Of a DNA stretch of 64,000 nt, positions 33,910 through 43,943 are shown in pieces. Under the pieces are notes generated by a model. The model was not told where the DNA came from and did not search any database. It saw only the letters and a program-made list of their open reading frames with translations. The stretch's first letter is position 1, and every line of letters begins with the position of its first letter. The position numbers and the translations under genes were made by a program. The DNA is from Microthrixaceae bacterium (GTDB lineage: Bacteria; Actinomycetota; Acidimicrobiia; Acidimicrobiales; Poriferisodalaceae), in the NCBI GenBank assembly GCA_011523825.1, contig WTFX01000015.1, forward strand, positions 1-64,000, given 5' to 3'.

Positions 33910-36852
33910 TCAGCCAGTCTCGAAGGCGCGGGGGTCGGGACAGGCGCACATGAGGTTGCGGTCGCCATAGGCGCCGTCGATGCGGCTGACCGGGGGCCAG
34001 TACTTGTCGGCGACCAGCGTCGCCACGCCGGTACCGGCCGGATAGGCAGCCTCGGTGCGCGAGTAGGGGTGGCTCCACTCGTCGGCGAGCACGTCGACCG
34101 CCGCGTGCGGCGCGTTGACGAGGGGGTTGTCGTCGGCGGGCCATTCGCCCGAGGCGACGCTGTCGATCTCGGCTCTGATGGACGCCATGGCATCGCAGAA
34201 GCGATCGATCTCCGCGAGCGATTCGCTCTCAGTGGGTTCGATCATGAGCGTTCCCGCGACCGGGAACGACATCGTGGGGGCGTGATAGCCGAAGTCGATG
34301 AGCCGCTTGGCGACATCGTCCACGCTGGCCCACTCGGAGAACGGACGCAGATCCACGATGCACTCGTGCGCCACGAGGCCGTAGCGGCCCTGGTACAGGA
34401 TCGGGAAGTGCTCGCCGAGCCGGGAGGCAAGGTAGTTGGCCGACAGGATCGCCGTCTGGGTGGCCTGGGTGAGCCCCTCGACACCCATCATCGCGATGTA
34501 CATCCATGGGATCGGCAGGATGCCCGCTGAGCCCCACGGTGCTGACGAGATGGCTCCCGGACCAGTGTCGGGGCCGGCAGTGGGCGCCAGCGGATGGTTG
34601 GGCAGGTACTTGGCCAGATGCAGCCGGCAGGCCACCGGCCCGATGCCGGGCCCGCCGCCGCCGTGGGGAATGCAGAACGTCTTGTGCAGGTTGAGGTGGC
34701 TGACGTCGGCGCCGAAGGTGCCCGGCGCTGCCAGCCCCACGAGGGCGTTGAGGTTGGCCCCGTCCACGTACACCTGCCCGCCCGCTTCGTGCACCTTGAG
34801 GCAGACCTGCCGGATGCCGTCCTCATAGACGCCGTGCGTGGAGGGATAGGTGGCCATGAACGCGGCGAGCTGATCGCCGTGCTCAGCGATCTTGGCGTCG
34901 AGGTCGTCGAGGTCCACGTCGCCGTCGTCGGTGCAGCCCACCACCACGACCCGCATGCCGGCCATGACGGCGGAAGCAGCGTTTGTGCCGTGCGCCGAGG
35001 AGGGGATGAGGCACACCGTGCGGTGGGTGTCGCCACGGTCGTCGTGGTAGCCGCGGATGGCGAGCAGCCCGGCCAGCTCGCCCTGGGAGCCGGCGTTGGG
35101 CTGCAACGACACTGCGTCGTAGCCGGTGACCGCTGCCAGCCATCGCTCGAGGTCGGCGATCATCTGCCGGTAGCCCTCCCACTGGTCGGCAGGCGCGAAC
35201 GGATGGATGTCAGCGAACTGCGGCCAGGTGACCGGGGTCATCTCGGCAGCGGCGTTGAGCTTCATGGTGCAGCTGCCGAGCGGGATCATCGACCGGTCCA
35301 GGGCGACGTCGAACGAAGCGAGGCGACGCAGGTAGCGCATCATCTCGGTCTCGGAGCGGTAGGCGCTGAAGGTGGGATGGGTGAGGTACTCGCTGGTGCG
35401 CCGCAGCCCGTCGGCGATGCCTGACGGCGCCGAGGCGGCCAAATCTGCCACGGTGCCGACATCAGGAATCCGGCCGTCCGGAAGCGTGCCGAACACATCC
35501 AGGAGGTGCGCCACCGTCGCCTCGTCGCAGGTCTCGTCCAGCGAGACGCCTACCGTGTCGGCATCGACGCGGCGCAGATTGAAGTCCGCCGCGAGCGCAG
35601 CATCGACCACGAGATCGGCGGCGCCGGGGACCTCCACCGTCAGCGTGTCGAAGAAGGTGTCGTTGCGCACTGACAACCGGCCCGATGTGCCGCGTGGCGT
35701 GCCGCCAGACCCGATCGACTGCAGGCCGTCAGCGAGCGCTGCGGTCAGGCGCTGCACCCGGCCGGCAATCTCGGCCAAGCCCTCGGGGCCGTGCCAGACC
35801 GCATACATCGAGGCCATGACCGCGAGCAGCACCTGTGCGGTGCAGATGTTGCTGGTGGCCTTCTCCCGCCGGATGTGCTGCTCACGGGTCTGCAGCGCCA
35901 GCCGGTACGCGGGTCGGCCGGCCGCGTCGACCGAGACGCCCACGAGCCGCCCGGGCATCGAGCGCCGGTGCTGCTCGCTGGTGGCCAGGAACGCCGCATG
36001 CGGTCCGCCGAATCCCAATGGCACGCCGAAGCGCTGCGAGCTGCCGACCACGATGTCGGCGCCCTGCTCGCCGGGCGGCTGCAGAACACAGCACGCCAGC
36101 AGGTCGGCGGTGACGGCGGCGACCACACCGGTGCTGTGCAGGGCCTCGATCACTGGTTGAAGGTCGCGGACGGCGCCGCTGCTGCCCGGGTACGCCAGCA
36201 GCGCCCCGTACACCTCGGCCGGCTGCAGTTCGGTGCCGGGATCGCCCACGACGATGTCGATGCCGAGTGGGGCGGCGCGTGTTGCAACCACGTCGATGAC
36301 CTGGGGATGGCAGTCGGCATCGACGAAGAAGCGGTCCGGCCCGCTGCGTGTGATGCGGCGGGCCATCGCCATTGCCTCGGCTGCTGCGGTGCCCTCGCAC
36401 AGCAGCGATGAGTTGGCGATCTCCATGCCCACCAGATCGCAGACCATGGTCTGGTAGTTGAGCAGCGCCTCCAGCCGGCCTTGGGAGATCTCGGGCTGGT
36501 AGGGGGTGTAGGCCGTGTACCACGACGGATTCTCGAGCACGCTGCGCCGGATGACCGCCGGGGTGAGCGTGCCGTAATAGCCGAGCCCGATCAACGAGTG
36601 CACCGGTGTGTTGGCGTTCGCCAGCCAGCGCATCGCAGCGGTGGCCTCCGTTTCGGTCAAGGGGCGGTCGATGCCGTTGAGCGTGATCGGCTCGTCGAGC
36701 CGGATCTCGGCAGGAACCGCTGCGTCGACGAGGTCACCCAGCGAGCTGAATCCGAGTCGCTTGAGCATCGCAGTGACATCGTCGGGCCGCAGGCCGATGT
36801 GACGCGATGCGAATTCACCGCCTGCGTTCGTACCTACATGGGGCTCACTCAT
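33910..36852 (-). CDS. gcvP: glycine dehydrogenase (decarboxylating), P protein
   Basis: PLP enzyme that decarboxylates glycine and passes the aminomethyl group to GcvH. 980 aa, the full-length fused form typical of actinobacteria and proteobacteria. It begins [13 protein letters not shown]; the PLP Lys is K724 in [20 protein letters not shown]; the C-terminus carries [10 protein letters not shown]. It lies 56 bases after gcvT and is probably co-transcribed with it and the ArsC-like gene. Confidence 0.97.
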   Translation of the reverse strand: MSEPHVGTNAGGEFASRHIGLRPDDVTAMLKRLGFSSLGDLVDAAVPAEIRLDEPITLNGIDRPLTETEATAAMRWLANANTPVHSLIGLGYYGTLTPAVIRRSVLENPSWYTAYTPYQPEISQGRLEALLNYQTMVCDLVGMEIANSSLLCEGTAAAEAMAMARRITRSGPDRFFVDADCHPQVIDVVATRAAPLGIDIVVGDPGTELQPAEVYGALLAYPGSSGAVRDLQPVIEALHSTGVVAAVTADLLACCVLQPPGEQGADIVVGSSQRFGVPLGFGGPHAAFLATSEQHRRSMPGRLVGVSVDAAGRPAYRLALQTREQHIRREKATSNICTAQVLLAVMASMYAVWHGPEGLAEIAGRVQRLTAALADGLQSIGSGGTPRGTSGRLSVRNDTFFDTLTVEVPGAADLVVDAALAADFNLRRVDADTVGVSLDETCDEATVAHLLDVFGTLPDGRIPDVGTVADLAASAPSGIADGLRRTSEYLTHPTFSAYRSETEMMRYLRRLASFDVALDRSMIPLGSCTMKLNAAAEMTPVTWPQFADIHPFAPADQWEGYRQMIADLERWLAAVTGYDAVSLQPNAGSQGELAGLLAIRGYHDDRGDTHRTVCLIPSSAHGTNAASAVMAGMRVVVVGCTDDGDVDLDDLDAKIAEHGDQLAAFMATYPSTHGVYEDGIRQVCLKVHEAGGQVYVDGANLNALVGLAAPGTFGADVSHLNLHKTFCIPHGGGGPGIGPVACRLHLAKYLPNHPLAPTAGPDTGPGAISSAPWGSAGILPIPWMYIAMMGVEGLTQATQTAILSANYLASRLGEHFPILYQGRYGLVAHECIVDLRPFSEWASVDDVAKRLIDFGYHAPTMSFPVAGTLMIEPTESESLAEIDRFCDAMASIRAEIDSVASGEWPADDNPLVNAPHAAVDVLADEWSHPYSRTEAAYPAGTGVATLVADKYWPPVSRIDGAYGDRNLMCACPDPRAFETG

Positions 36853-36908
36853 TCCCAGCGCCTCTTCTCATCACGACTCCTGATCACGCTCCTCGATCCG
36901 GCTGTCCA

Positions 36909-38054
36909 TCACGCCGGCCGCCAGTAGCGGTGCTCGGTGAATGGCAGTGGGGCGACCCGGCATGGCTCGGGCCCCTTGCGGCCGTGGGCGAACAGCTCGT
37001 TGCCGTCGGCCGAGTGAGCCGTTGCCACATACGCCATGGCAACCGGAGCATCGACGCTCGGCCCGAAGCCTCCGCTCGTCACCATGCCGATCTCGTGGCC
37101 GTTGGCGTCCGTCAGTGCTGCGCCGTCACGTATGGGCCGGCGCCCTTCGGCGGCGATGCCCACTCGTCGCCGCAGTGGCCCCTCGGTCAGCTGCGCCGTG
37201 ATGATGTCCGCGCCGGGGAAGCCGCCTTCGGCGCGCCGGCGTTTGGGTATCGACCAGCCCAAACCGGCCTCGGCTGGGGTCGTTGTCTCGGTGAGTTCGT
37301 GGCCGACGAGCGGCAGGCCCGCTTCGAGCCGCAGCGTGTCGCGGGCGCCGAGCCCCGCGGGGGCGACGTCGGCGGAGCCCAGCAGCAACTGCGCGATATG
37401 GGACGCCTCGCTCGAAGGAATGGCGATTTCGAATCCGTCCTCGCCCGTGTAGCCGCAGCGTGCGACCTCGCACTCGACGCCGTCGATCGACATGGTGGCT
37501 GTCGACATGAACGCCAGATCGGCGGCTGCGGGGGCCCAGCGGGCGACGGCCTGCGCAGCAGCGGGGCCTTGCAGCGCCAGCAGCGCCAGGTCCGTGCGCA
37601 CCCTGATGCGCACGCTGCCGTCGTCGCTGCCGCCGTTGGCGCGCCGCAGCATGTCCAGATCTGCCTCGGTTCGCACAGCGTTGACCACGATGCGCAGGTG
37701 ACTCCCGAGGTTCGACACGATGAGATCGTCGAGCACCCCGCCCGCTGCTGTCGTGAACAGCGTGTAGCGCATCCGGCCAGGTGCCAGGTTCACGATCGAC
37801 CCCGGCACGCACTGTTCCAGCCAGGTCGCGGCGCCGCCGAGCTCACCACCGTCCGCAGGGTGCAGTTCGACGATGCCCATGTGGCTCACGTCGAACAGGC
37901 CGGCGGTGGTCCTGGTCGAGCGGTGCTCGGCCACAGTGCCGTCGCCGTAGCGCATCGGCAGCGCGTGGCCGCCGAAGTTGACCATCCGGCCGCCGAGTTC
38001 GGTGTGCAGGTCGAACAGCGGGGTGCGAAGGCCCCCGGTGTCTGGGTCAATCAT
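36909..38054 (-). CDS. gcvT: glycine cleavage system aminomethyltransferase, T protein
   Basis: Transfers the methylene group from aminomethyl-GcvH to tetrahydrofolate. 381 aa. Conserved features are LGGRMVNFGGHALPMRYGD, AGLFDVSHMG, the folate-site region NGGSDDGSVRIR, GYTGEDGFEIAIP, and a C-terminal RRRVGIAAEGRRPIRDGA barrel. The gene starts 27 bases after the ArsC-like selenoprotein gene. gcvH is 25 kb away and no lpd-type L-protein gene is in the window. Confidence 0.96.
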   Translation of the reverse strand: MIDPDTGGLRTPLFDLHTELGGRMVNFGGHALPMRYGDGTVAEHRSTRTTAGLFDVSHMGIVELHPADGGELGGAATWLEQCVPGSIVNLAPGRMRYTLFTTAAGGVLDDLIVSNLGSHLRIVVNAVRTEADLDMLRRANGGSDDGSVRIRVRTDLALLALQGPAAAQAVARWAPAAADLAFMSTATMSIDGVECEVARCGYTGEDGFEIAIPSSEASHIAQLLLGSADVAPAGLGARDTLRLEAGLPLVGHELTETTTPAEAGLGWSIPKRRRAEGGFPGADIITAQLTEGPLRRRVGIAAEGRRPIRDGAALTDANGHEIGMVTSGGFGPSVDAPVAMAYVATAHSADGNELFAHGRKGPEPCRVAPLPFTEHRYWRPA

Positions 38055-38081
38055 CGACTCAGGGATTTCTGCCGGTGCGTC

Positions 38082-38441
38082 TCAGTCGGCGAGCAGTTCC
38101 GCAATGCGACCCTTTGGACGTCCGACGATGGCCCGGTTGCCGCGCACGACGACCGGGCGCTGCATGAGCGCCTTGCGCCGGCTCAGCAGGTCCACCACAG
38201 CTTCGGCATTGCCGACGTAGTCGTCGGCGTCGAGCCCCAGCTTCTTGAACTGCGAGTCCTTGCGCACCAGGTCTTCGACGGGATCCTCGAGGATCGATAC
38301 CAAGTGCTCGAGCGTCTCCCGGTCGGGAGGCGTCTTCATGTACAGGACGACGTCGGCCTCGACTCCAGCTTCCTCGGCGACCGCCAAGGCATTCCGGGAC
38401 GAGTTTCAATGCGGGTTGTGATAGATGGTCACCTCAGCCAT
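38082..38441 (-). CDS. arsenate reductase (ArsC)-family selenoprotein read through TGA
   Basis: A conventional call starts near 38387 and lacks the active site. The same frame continues up through one TGA (38406-38408) to ATG 38441. With TGA as U12 the start reads MAEVTIYHNPHUNSSR, aligning residue for residue with R773 ArsC (MSNITIYHNPACGTSR), whose catalytic Cys is residue 12. The other ArsC arginines are present: R60 (LVRKD), R95 (QRPVVV) and R108 (VGRPKG). Total 119 aa. A TAGCTT box lies 7 bases before the ATG, and a hairpin with a GGUC loop follows the UGA. The thioredoxin-fold enzyme may reduce arsenate or another oxyanion or disulfide; the neighbour gcvT gives no hint. Confidence 0.9.
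38372..38389 (-). promoter_or_regulatory. candidate bacterial SECIS hairpin of the ArsC-like gene
   Basis: In the mRNA, CCUUGGC pairs with GCCGAGG (one G-U pair) around a GGUC tetraloop. The loop begins 24 bases after the UGA. The GGUC tip is shared with the selD hairpin and the E. coli fdhF element. Confidence 0.75.
38406..38408 (-). other. in-frame UGA predicted to encode selenocysteine (ArsC-like U12)
   Basis: The codon occupies the position of catalytic Cys12 of ArsC, with family sequence in the same frame on both sides. Confidence 0.88.
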
Positions 38442-38448
38442 GAGGCCG

Positions 38449-38454
38449 AAGCTA
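38449..38454 (-). promoter_or_regulatory. -10 box for the leaderless ArsC-like gene
   Basis: TAGCTT on the minus strand, 7 bases before ATG 38441. It supports the upstream start that puts the UGA inside the coding region. Confidence 0.5.
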
Positions 38455-38525
38455 CCTGCGCGAGTTGCCCAACATTGGACATGCGGGCATGAATGTCACT
38501 GCAGCAGTCGTCGTGGCAGCACACT

Positions 38526-39761
38526 TCAGGGCAACAGCTTCGACAGCGGCCGCTCAGCGCTCAGCGGGGTCGCCGACGCGTCGGCGGCTTCGACTTCTTC
38601 GCGTGTGACGCCCAGCATGAACAGGATCGCGTCGAGGTAAGGCACGTTCACGGTGGCGTCCGCCGACTCGGCCAGGATCGGCTTGGCGTTGAAGGCGATG
38701 CCGAGCCCGGCCGCCGTCAGCATGGGGAGGTCGTTGGCGCCGTCGCCCACCGCCACGATCTGCTCCAGCGGCACACCCTCGATGTAGGCGAGCTGCCGCA
38801 GCAGCCGCGCCTTGGCCTCGGCGTCGATCACATCGCCGACCACTTCGCCGGTCAGCCGGCCGTCACGGATCTCGAGCACATTGGCGTAGGCGTGGTCGAA
38901 CTTGAACCGTTGCGCCAGGTGATCGGTGAAGTGCGTGAAGCCGCCGGAGATGATGGCGACCTTGTAGCCCAGTCGCTTCAGCGTGCGGGCGAACGTGCGG
39001 GCGCCTCGCGTCAGCGACATGTGCACGATCGCGGCCTCGATGATCCCCTCGGGCTGGCCGGCCAGCAGTCTCACCCGTTGCCGCAGGGATGTCTCGAAGT
39101 CGATCTCGCCGGCCATCGCAGCCGCGGTCAGCTCAGCCGAGCGCGCCTCGTGCCCTGCTTCCGCGGCCAGCAGATCGATGACCTCGTTGCGGATGAGCGT
39201 GGAGTCGACGTCCATCACGATCATGCGGGTCGAGCGCCGTGACAGACCGTGCGGCTGGACGGCGATGTCGATGCGCCGATCGGCGGCCACCTCGATCAGA
39301 TCGGTACGGAGCTTGTCGCTCTGCGCGCCCTCGACCAGGAACTCGTAGCTCCAGACCGGGAAGCGTGAGAGCCGGTGAATGCGATCGATGTTCCCGCCGC
39401 TGGTGGCGATGGCCCCGGTCACGACTGACAGGTCCGCGGGCTTGAGCTCGGGAGCGAGTGCGGTGACCACGAGGCGCTCCGCGTGCTTGGTCGGCGTGGC
39501 GTCGACGACCTCGAAGTTCATCTCCAGGCCCCGCTCGTAGCCGAACAGCAGCACTTCTTTGACCAGGTCTCGGCCTGCAGGCACCGTGATCGCGAGCCCG
39601 AGGGTGAGCTGGCGGCGGACGACGACCTGCTCCATGTCCTGTACGTCAGCGCCCGCATTGGAGAGCAGGCTGAGCAGGTCGGTGGTGATGCCCGGGCCGT
39701 CGGGGCCGGTCACCCGGATGAGGATCGTGTCCCTCGGCGCTGCCTGGTCATCCGGGTTCAT
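38526..39761 (-). CDS. serB: phosphoserine phosphatase with N-terminal ACT domains
   Basis: Last step of serine synthesis. 411 aa, like mycobacterial SerB2. Two ACT-type regulatory domains occupy residues of about 12-90 and 97-170. The HAD domain begins at D184-x-D186-S-T with the nucleophile D184; VAIISGGFTHF and VAVGDGANDLPML complete the HAD motifs. ACT domains suggest amino-acid feedback. ATG 39761 was preferred to an open upstream extension of 33 codons; a TAGCCT box lies 10 bases before it. Confidence 0.95.
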   Translation of the reverse strand: MNPDDQAAPRDTILIRVTGPDGPGITTDLLSLLSNAGADVQDMEQVVVRRQLTLGLAITVPAGRDLVKEVLLFGYERGLEMNFEVVDATPTKHAERLVVTALAPELKPADLSVVTGAIATSGGNIDRIHRLSRFPVWSYEFLVEGAQSDKLRTDLIEVAADRRIDIAVQPHGLSRRSTRMIVMDVDSTLIRNEVIDLLAAEAGHEARSAELTAAAMAGEIDFETSLRQRVRLLAGQPEGIIEAAIVHMSLTRGARTFARTLKRLGYKVAIISGGFTHFTDHLAQRFKFDHAYANVLEIRDGRLTGEVVGDVIDAEAKARLLRQLAYIEGVPLEQIVAVGDGANDLPMLTAAGLGIAFNAKPILAESADATVNVPYLDAILFMLGVTREEVEAADASATPLSAERPLSKLLP

Positions 39762-39907
39762 TGGCTTGCGCAGGCTACTTCGCCCTTGAATCAGGCCAAG
39801 ATCGTGCCATGAATGCCCGTCATGAATGCAGAACATGGAACCTTGCGGCGGTGCGGGCAAAAGCTCGGGTACAGGCGTTCAGGTGAAGCGAACAGGCGGC
39901 CGGGGCG

Positions 39908-39913
39908 TAGGCT
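39908..39913 (+). promoter_or_regulatory. -10 box for leaderless ilvD
   Basis: TAGGCT ends 6 bases before ATG 39920. Confidence 0.5.
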
Positions 39914-39919
39914 GAACCC

Positions 39920-41755
39920 ATGCCCAGCTACCGATCTGTCACCTCGACTGCAGGCCGGAATCAGGCCGGGGCCCGGGCCTTGTGGCGGGCTACCGGCATG
40001 ACCGACGAGGACTTCGGCAAGCCGATCGTCGCCATCTCCAACTCGTTCACCCAGTTCGTGCCCGGCCACGTCCACCTGAAAGACCTCGGCCAGCTGGTCG
40101 CCCGCGAGATCGAGGCTGCCGGCGGCGTGGCCAAGGAGTTCAACACCATCGCCGTCGACGACGGCATCGCCATGGGCCACGACGGGATGCTCTACAGCCT
40201 GCCGTCGCGAGATCTGATCTCTGACGCCGTCGAGTACATGGTGAATGCCCACTGCGCTGACGCGCTGGTGTGCATCTCGAACTGCGACAAGATCACCCCG
40301 GGCATGCTCAATGCCGCCATGCGGCTGAACGTCCCCACCGTGTTCGTTTCGGGCGGCCCGATGGAAGCCGGCAAGACGAAGCTGGCCACGCAGAAGGTGG
40401 ACCTCATCAACGTGATGGTGGTGGCCGCCGACGACTCGGTCAGCGACGAGGACGTGGCCGAGATGGAAAGGTCGGGCTGTCCCACCTGCGGGTCGTGCTC
40501 GGGCATGTTCACCGCCAACTCCATGAACTGCCTCACCGAGGCGCTCGGCCTGTCGTTGCCCGGCAATGGGACCGTGGTGGCGACCCACTCAGACCGTCGT
40601 GAGCTGTTCCTGGAGGCAGGGCGCCTCGTGGTGGAGCTGTGCCGCCGCTACTACCAGGAGGACGACGAATCGGTGCTGCCGCGGTCGATCGGCAGTTTCG
40701 AGGCATTCGAGAACGCGATGACGCTCGACATCGCGATGGGCGGTTCCACCAACACCATCCTGCACTTGCTGGCCGCTGCCCAAGAGGCGGAGCTCGACTT
40801 CACGATGGCCGACATCGACCGGCTGTCCCGCAAGGTGCCCAACATCTGCAAGGTGGCGCCCGCGTCGGAGTTCTTCCACGTCGAGGACGTGCACCGCGCC
40901 GGCGGCGTGATGGGGATCCTGGCCGAGCTGAATCGGGCCGGGCTCATCGCCAACCAGGTGCCGACCGTGCACTCGCCGACCATGTTCGATGCCATCTCCC
41001 GCTGGGACGTGGCGACGAACGACGATGCATCGCTCCACGAGTTCTTCCGGGCCGGCCCGGCGGGCATCCCCACGCAGGTGGCGTTCAGCCAGTCCGAGCG
41101 CTACCGCACGCTGGACCTCGACCGCGACCGCGGCTGCATCCGCTCGGTCGACAGCGCATACTCCGCTGACGGAGGGCTGGCCATCCTGTACGGCAACCTG
41201 GCTCCCGACGGGTGCGTGGTGAAGACGGCTGGTGTGGACGAGTCCATCTGGGTGTTCTCCGGCCCGGCTCATGTGGTCGAAAGCCAGGACGAAGCGGTCG
41301 AGCACATTCTCGACGGTGATGTCGTGGCCGGTGACGTTGTGGTGGTGCGCTATGAGGGCCCCAAGGGCGGCCCCGGCATGCAGGAGATGCTGTACCCCAC
41401 GTCGTACCTGAAGTCGAAGGGTCTCGGCAAGGCCTGCGCACTGGTCACCGACGGCCGCTTCTCCGGCGGCACCTCGGGACTGTCGATCGGCCACGTCTCG
41501 CCGGAAGCTGCGTCGGGCGGGCTCATCGGGCTCGTGCACGACGGGGACATCATCGAGATCGACATCCCGAACCGCACGATCAACCTGGCCGTTGACGATG
41601 CCGAGCTGGAACGGCGCCGCGCCGAGCAGGACGCGGCCGGCTGGCAGCCGGCCGAACCCCGGCCGCGCCAAGTCAGCACAGCGCTGCAGGCCTATGCCGC
41701 CATGGCGACCAGCGCCGACCGGGGCGCGGTGCGCGACCTTTCGCTGCTGGGCTGA
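39920..41755 (+). CDS. ilvD: dihydroxy-acid dehydratase
   Basis: Iron-sulfur dehydratase of valine, leucine and isoleucine synthesis. 611 aa, the usual size. The cluster cysteines are C122 in [12 protein letters not shown] and those of [19 protein letters not shown] near residue 193. IlvD signature 2, SLLGHVSPEA-like [15 protein letters not shown], is near residue 530. It is divergent from serB over a 158-base gap that holds only its own promoter box. Confidence 0.97.
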   Translation: MPSYRSVTSTAGRNQAGARALWRATGMTDEDFGKPIVAISNSFTQFVPGHVHLKDLGQLVAREIEAAGGVAKEFNTIAVDDGIAMGHDGMLYSLPSRDLISDAVEYMVNAHCADALVCISNCDKITPGMLNAAMRLNVPTVFVSGGPMEAGKTKLATQKVDLINVMVVAADDSVSDEDVAEMERSGCPTCGSCSGMFTANSMNCLTEALGLSLPGNGTVVATHSDRRELFLEAGRLVVELCRRYYQEDDESVLPRSIGSFEAFENAMTLDIAMGGSTNTILHLLAAAQEAELDFTMADIDRLSRKVPNICKVAPASEFFHVEDVHRAGGVMGILAELNRAGLIANQVPTVHSPTMFDAISRWDVATNDDASLHEFFRAGPAGIPTQVAFSQSERYRTLDLDRDRGCIRSVDSAYSADGGLAILYGNLAPDGCVVKTAGVDESIWVFSGPAHVVESQDEAVEHILDGDVVAGDVVVVRYEGPKGGPGMQEMLYPTSYLKSKGLGKACALVTDGRFSGGTSGLSIGHVSPEAASGGLIGLVHDGDIIEIDIPNRTINLAVDDAELERRRAEQDAAGWQPAEPRPRQVSTALQAYAAMATSADRGAVRDLSLLG

Positions 41756-41799
41756 GTGCGCTTGCTGGCGCACCCCTGACTCGAATCAGCGCAGCGCCG

Positions 41800-41805
41800 T
41801 AATCT
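41800..41805 (+). promoter_or_regulatory. -10 box for leaderless MFS gene
   Basis: TAATCT ends 7 bases before GTG 41813. CTGACT, 18 bases further up, is a possible -35 box. Confidence 0.55.
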
Positions 41806-41812
41806 CACTCCG

Positions 41813-43351
41813 GTGACCGCTGTCGACACAGCCGAAGGTCCTGCAGTCCACTTGGATTCAGCGCGCGGCTGGGTGACGGCCTGCGGGGCTGCGGTCGTCG
41901 TGATGGCCGGCTTCGGCAGCATCTACAGCTTCACTGCTTTTGCCAACGACATGGCTGAGGAGTTCGACACCGGACTCGGACCGATCTCGATCGTCTTCGG
42001 CATCACGGTGTTCCTGTATTTCGGCAGCGCCCTGGTGTCGGGCCGGCTCTACGACCGGTTCGGCATCGTGCCGCTGCTGATCGTCGGCGGCGCACTGTTC
42101 GTCGGCGGGTTGGTGGCGACCTCGCAGGTGACAGTGCTGTGGCACGGGTACGTCCTGTACGGCGTCGGGCTCGGATTCGGCGGCGGGCTGTTCAATGCAC
42201 CGCTGTTCGCCCTGACGGCCACATGGTTCGACAAGCACCGGGCCATGGCCCAAGGCTTGGTGGCCACCGGTTCGGGCCTCGGGACGATGATCTATGTCCC
42301 GTTCGCGCAGCGGCTCCTTGCCGAGTATGGCTGGCGTGTCGGCATGCGCTGGCTGGCCGTGATCGCCGCCGCGATTCTCGTGTTCGGGCTGCTGGTCATT
42401 CGCCAGCCGCCTCGGGTGCATGTCGGCAGCCCCCGCCGTCACCTGTCGCTGGTGGTGAGGACTGCGACGTTCTGGCAGATGGGGACCTCCGGCATCCTGT
42501 TCACGATCGCCGTGATCGGCACCATCGGGCTCATCATCCCGTTCTCCATCGACGACGGGGTGGCAGAGCTGGCGGCGGGGTGGCTGGTGTTCGTGGTCGG
42601 CCTGTCGAGCATTGTGGGTCGGCTCGCGCTGACCAGCTTGGCGCGGCCGCTGGGGTCGATCCGCCTGCTGAAGATCGCTTTCGGCGGACTGCCGGTGGCC
42701 TACGCCATCTGGTTCATCACCACGCGGGTCGACGCGCCCGGATCCAAGTACGTGCTGCTGGTGGTGTTCGCCTCCGTGCTCGGCGTCTCCTACGGCGGAT
42801 TCGTGGCGCTGCTGGGCGATGTCACCGCCTACCTGTTCGGATTGGCGAACATCGGTGCGGTCGTCGGCATCTTCTTCTTCTTTTCCGGTACGGGCGCATT
42901 GATCGGCCCGCCATTGCTGGGCTTCACCCATGACGCGAGCGGCGGTGCTGGCGTGCCCATCTTGATGGTGGGTGTGATTGCCTTTGCCGGTGTCCTGGTG
43001 CTCCTGCCGATGACCCGGCATCCACTGGCACTGCCGACCTACATCGGGCCCGGCGGGATGCCGTCACCCACGCCTCCGCCAACTGCTGCGCCACCGCGGC
43101 CACTTGCTCCGGTGCGATCACCGGGGACGGCGCCCGTTCCGGCGGCGGCAAGATCTGTGCAGCGAATGCCGCTGACGGCGAGTGCGACAGCATCGTCGCC
43201 GAAGCCCGCGGCGATCCCGAGAGAGCGGCCATTGCACGACGCTCTCATGACTGCGATGTCACGGCCGCGTTCCGCCGCCCTGCAGGATGCCCCACCCGAG
43301 GTGTTCTGGCCGGTTCCCGATGTGGCCGCCTCGCCGAACGGTCAGTCATGA
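41813..43351 (+). CDS. MFS transporter with long Pro/Ala-rich C-terminal tail
   Basis: 512 aa. Twelve hydrophobic segments up to about residue 400, with the MFS loop SGRLYDRFGIVPLL between segments 2 and 3. The pattern resembles the oxalate/formate and monocarboxylate antiporter group (OFA/MCT), which suggests a carboxylate substrate. After the last segment there is an unusual cytoplasmic tail of about 110 residues rich in Pro, Ala and Ser. Its stop overlaps the start of the thioesterase gene (ATGA, 43348-43351), so the two are made together and may serve the same pathway. Confidence 0.9.
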   Translation: MTAVDTAEGPAVHLDSARGWVTACGAAVVVMAGFGSIYSFTAFANDMAEEFDTGLGPISIVFGITVFLYFGSALVSGRLYDRFGIVPLLIVGGALFVGGLVATSQVTVLWHGYVLYGVGLGFGGGLFNAPLFALTATWFDKHRAMAQGLVATGSGLGTMIYVPFAQRLLAEYGWRVGMRWLAVIAAAILVFGLLVIRQPPRVHVGSPRRHLSLVVRTATFWQMGTSGILFTIAVIGTIGLIIPFSIDDGVAELAAGWLVFVVGLSSIVGRLALTSLARPLGSIRLLKIAFGGLPVAYAIWFITTRVDAPGSKYVLLVVFASVLGVSYGGFVALLGDVTAYLFGLANIGAVVGIFFFFSGTGALIGPPLLGFTHDASGGAGVPILMVGVIAFAGVLVLLPMTRHPLALPTYIGPGGMPSPTPPPTAAPPRPLAPVRSPGTAPVPAAARSVQRMPLTASATASSPKPAAIPRERPLHDALMTAMSRPRSAALQDAPPEVFWPVPDVAASPNGQS

Positions 43352-43896
43352 GTGGCGAGCTGCCGAATCCCCAACCGACTGACGCGGTCTCCCGGGCGCC
43401 GGTCGAAGTGCTCGGCGGAATCGTTCAGGAGGGCTGGATCGACTACAACGGCCACCTCAACGCCGGCTACTACCTGGTGGCCTTCGACGACGCCATCGCG
43501 CCGTGGATGGACTTCATCGGCCTGGGCACCGCACACCGAGAGGTTCGAGACATCACCACGTTCTCCGCAGAGAACCACATCACCTACGTGCGCGAGATCG
43601 GGCCGGACGAGCCGTACGTGATCTCGGTTCAGCTGCTGGGCTTCGACCGCAAGCGAATCCATGCATTTCAGGCCATGACTCAGACCCGGGACGACTACCT
43701 CGTCGCCACCTGCGAAGTCATGTCGCTGCACATCGACGGGCCGACTCGACGCGTCGGGCCGATGGTCGATGAGCCGTACCGGCGGCTGGGCGAGATCTGG
43801 GAGGCGCATCAGCATCTTCCGCTGCCGCCCCAAGTCGGCCACGTCATCAACGTCCGTCCCTCGGCGGAGGCTGTGCTGCACCCAGACCTCGCCTGA
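43348..43896 (+). CDS. hotdog-fold acyl-CoA thioesterase, betainyl-CoA type candidate
   Basis: 182 aa. The 4-hydroxybenzoyl-CoA thioesterase pattern is seen in EGWIDYNGHLNAGYYLVAFD, where the Asp is catalytic in the family, followed by ENHITYVREIGPDEPYVI. The same fold and motif occur in thioesterases encoded with carnitine dehydrogenase, which release glycine betaine from betainyl-CoA. A carnitine operon lies 4 kb away (47542-50688), so that role is a reasonable inference, not shown. Translationally coupled to the MFS gene. Confidence 0.75.
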   Translation: MSGELPNPQPTDAVSRAPVEVLGGIVQEGWIDYNGHLNAGYYLVAFDDAIAPWMDFIGLGTAHREVRDITTFSAENHITYVREIGPDEPYVISVQLLGFDRKRIHAFQAMTQTRDDYLVATCEVMSLHIDGPTRRVGPMVDEPYRRLGEIWEAHQHLPLPPQVGHVINVRPSAEAVLHPDLA

Positions 43897-43931
43897 GCCG
43901 ACTACGCAGGTCAGTGCCGCGGCGCCCTGAC

Positions 43932-43937
43932 TAGGTT
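43932..43937 (+). promoter_or_regulatory. -10 box for the DHPS-like gene
   Basis: TAGGTT ends 6 bases before GTG 43944. Confidence 0.5.
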
Positions 43938-43943
43938 GCGACC

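Noticed and set aside
38082..38387. ArsC-like gene as a short pseudogene or a start near 38387
   Set aside because: The frame upstream of the TGA is family sequence down to the ATG, with a promoter box and a hairpin; readthrough explains it better than decay.
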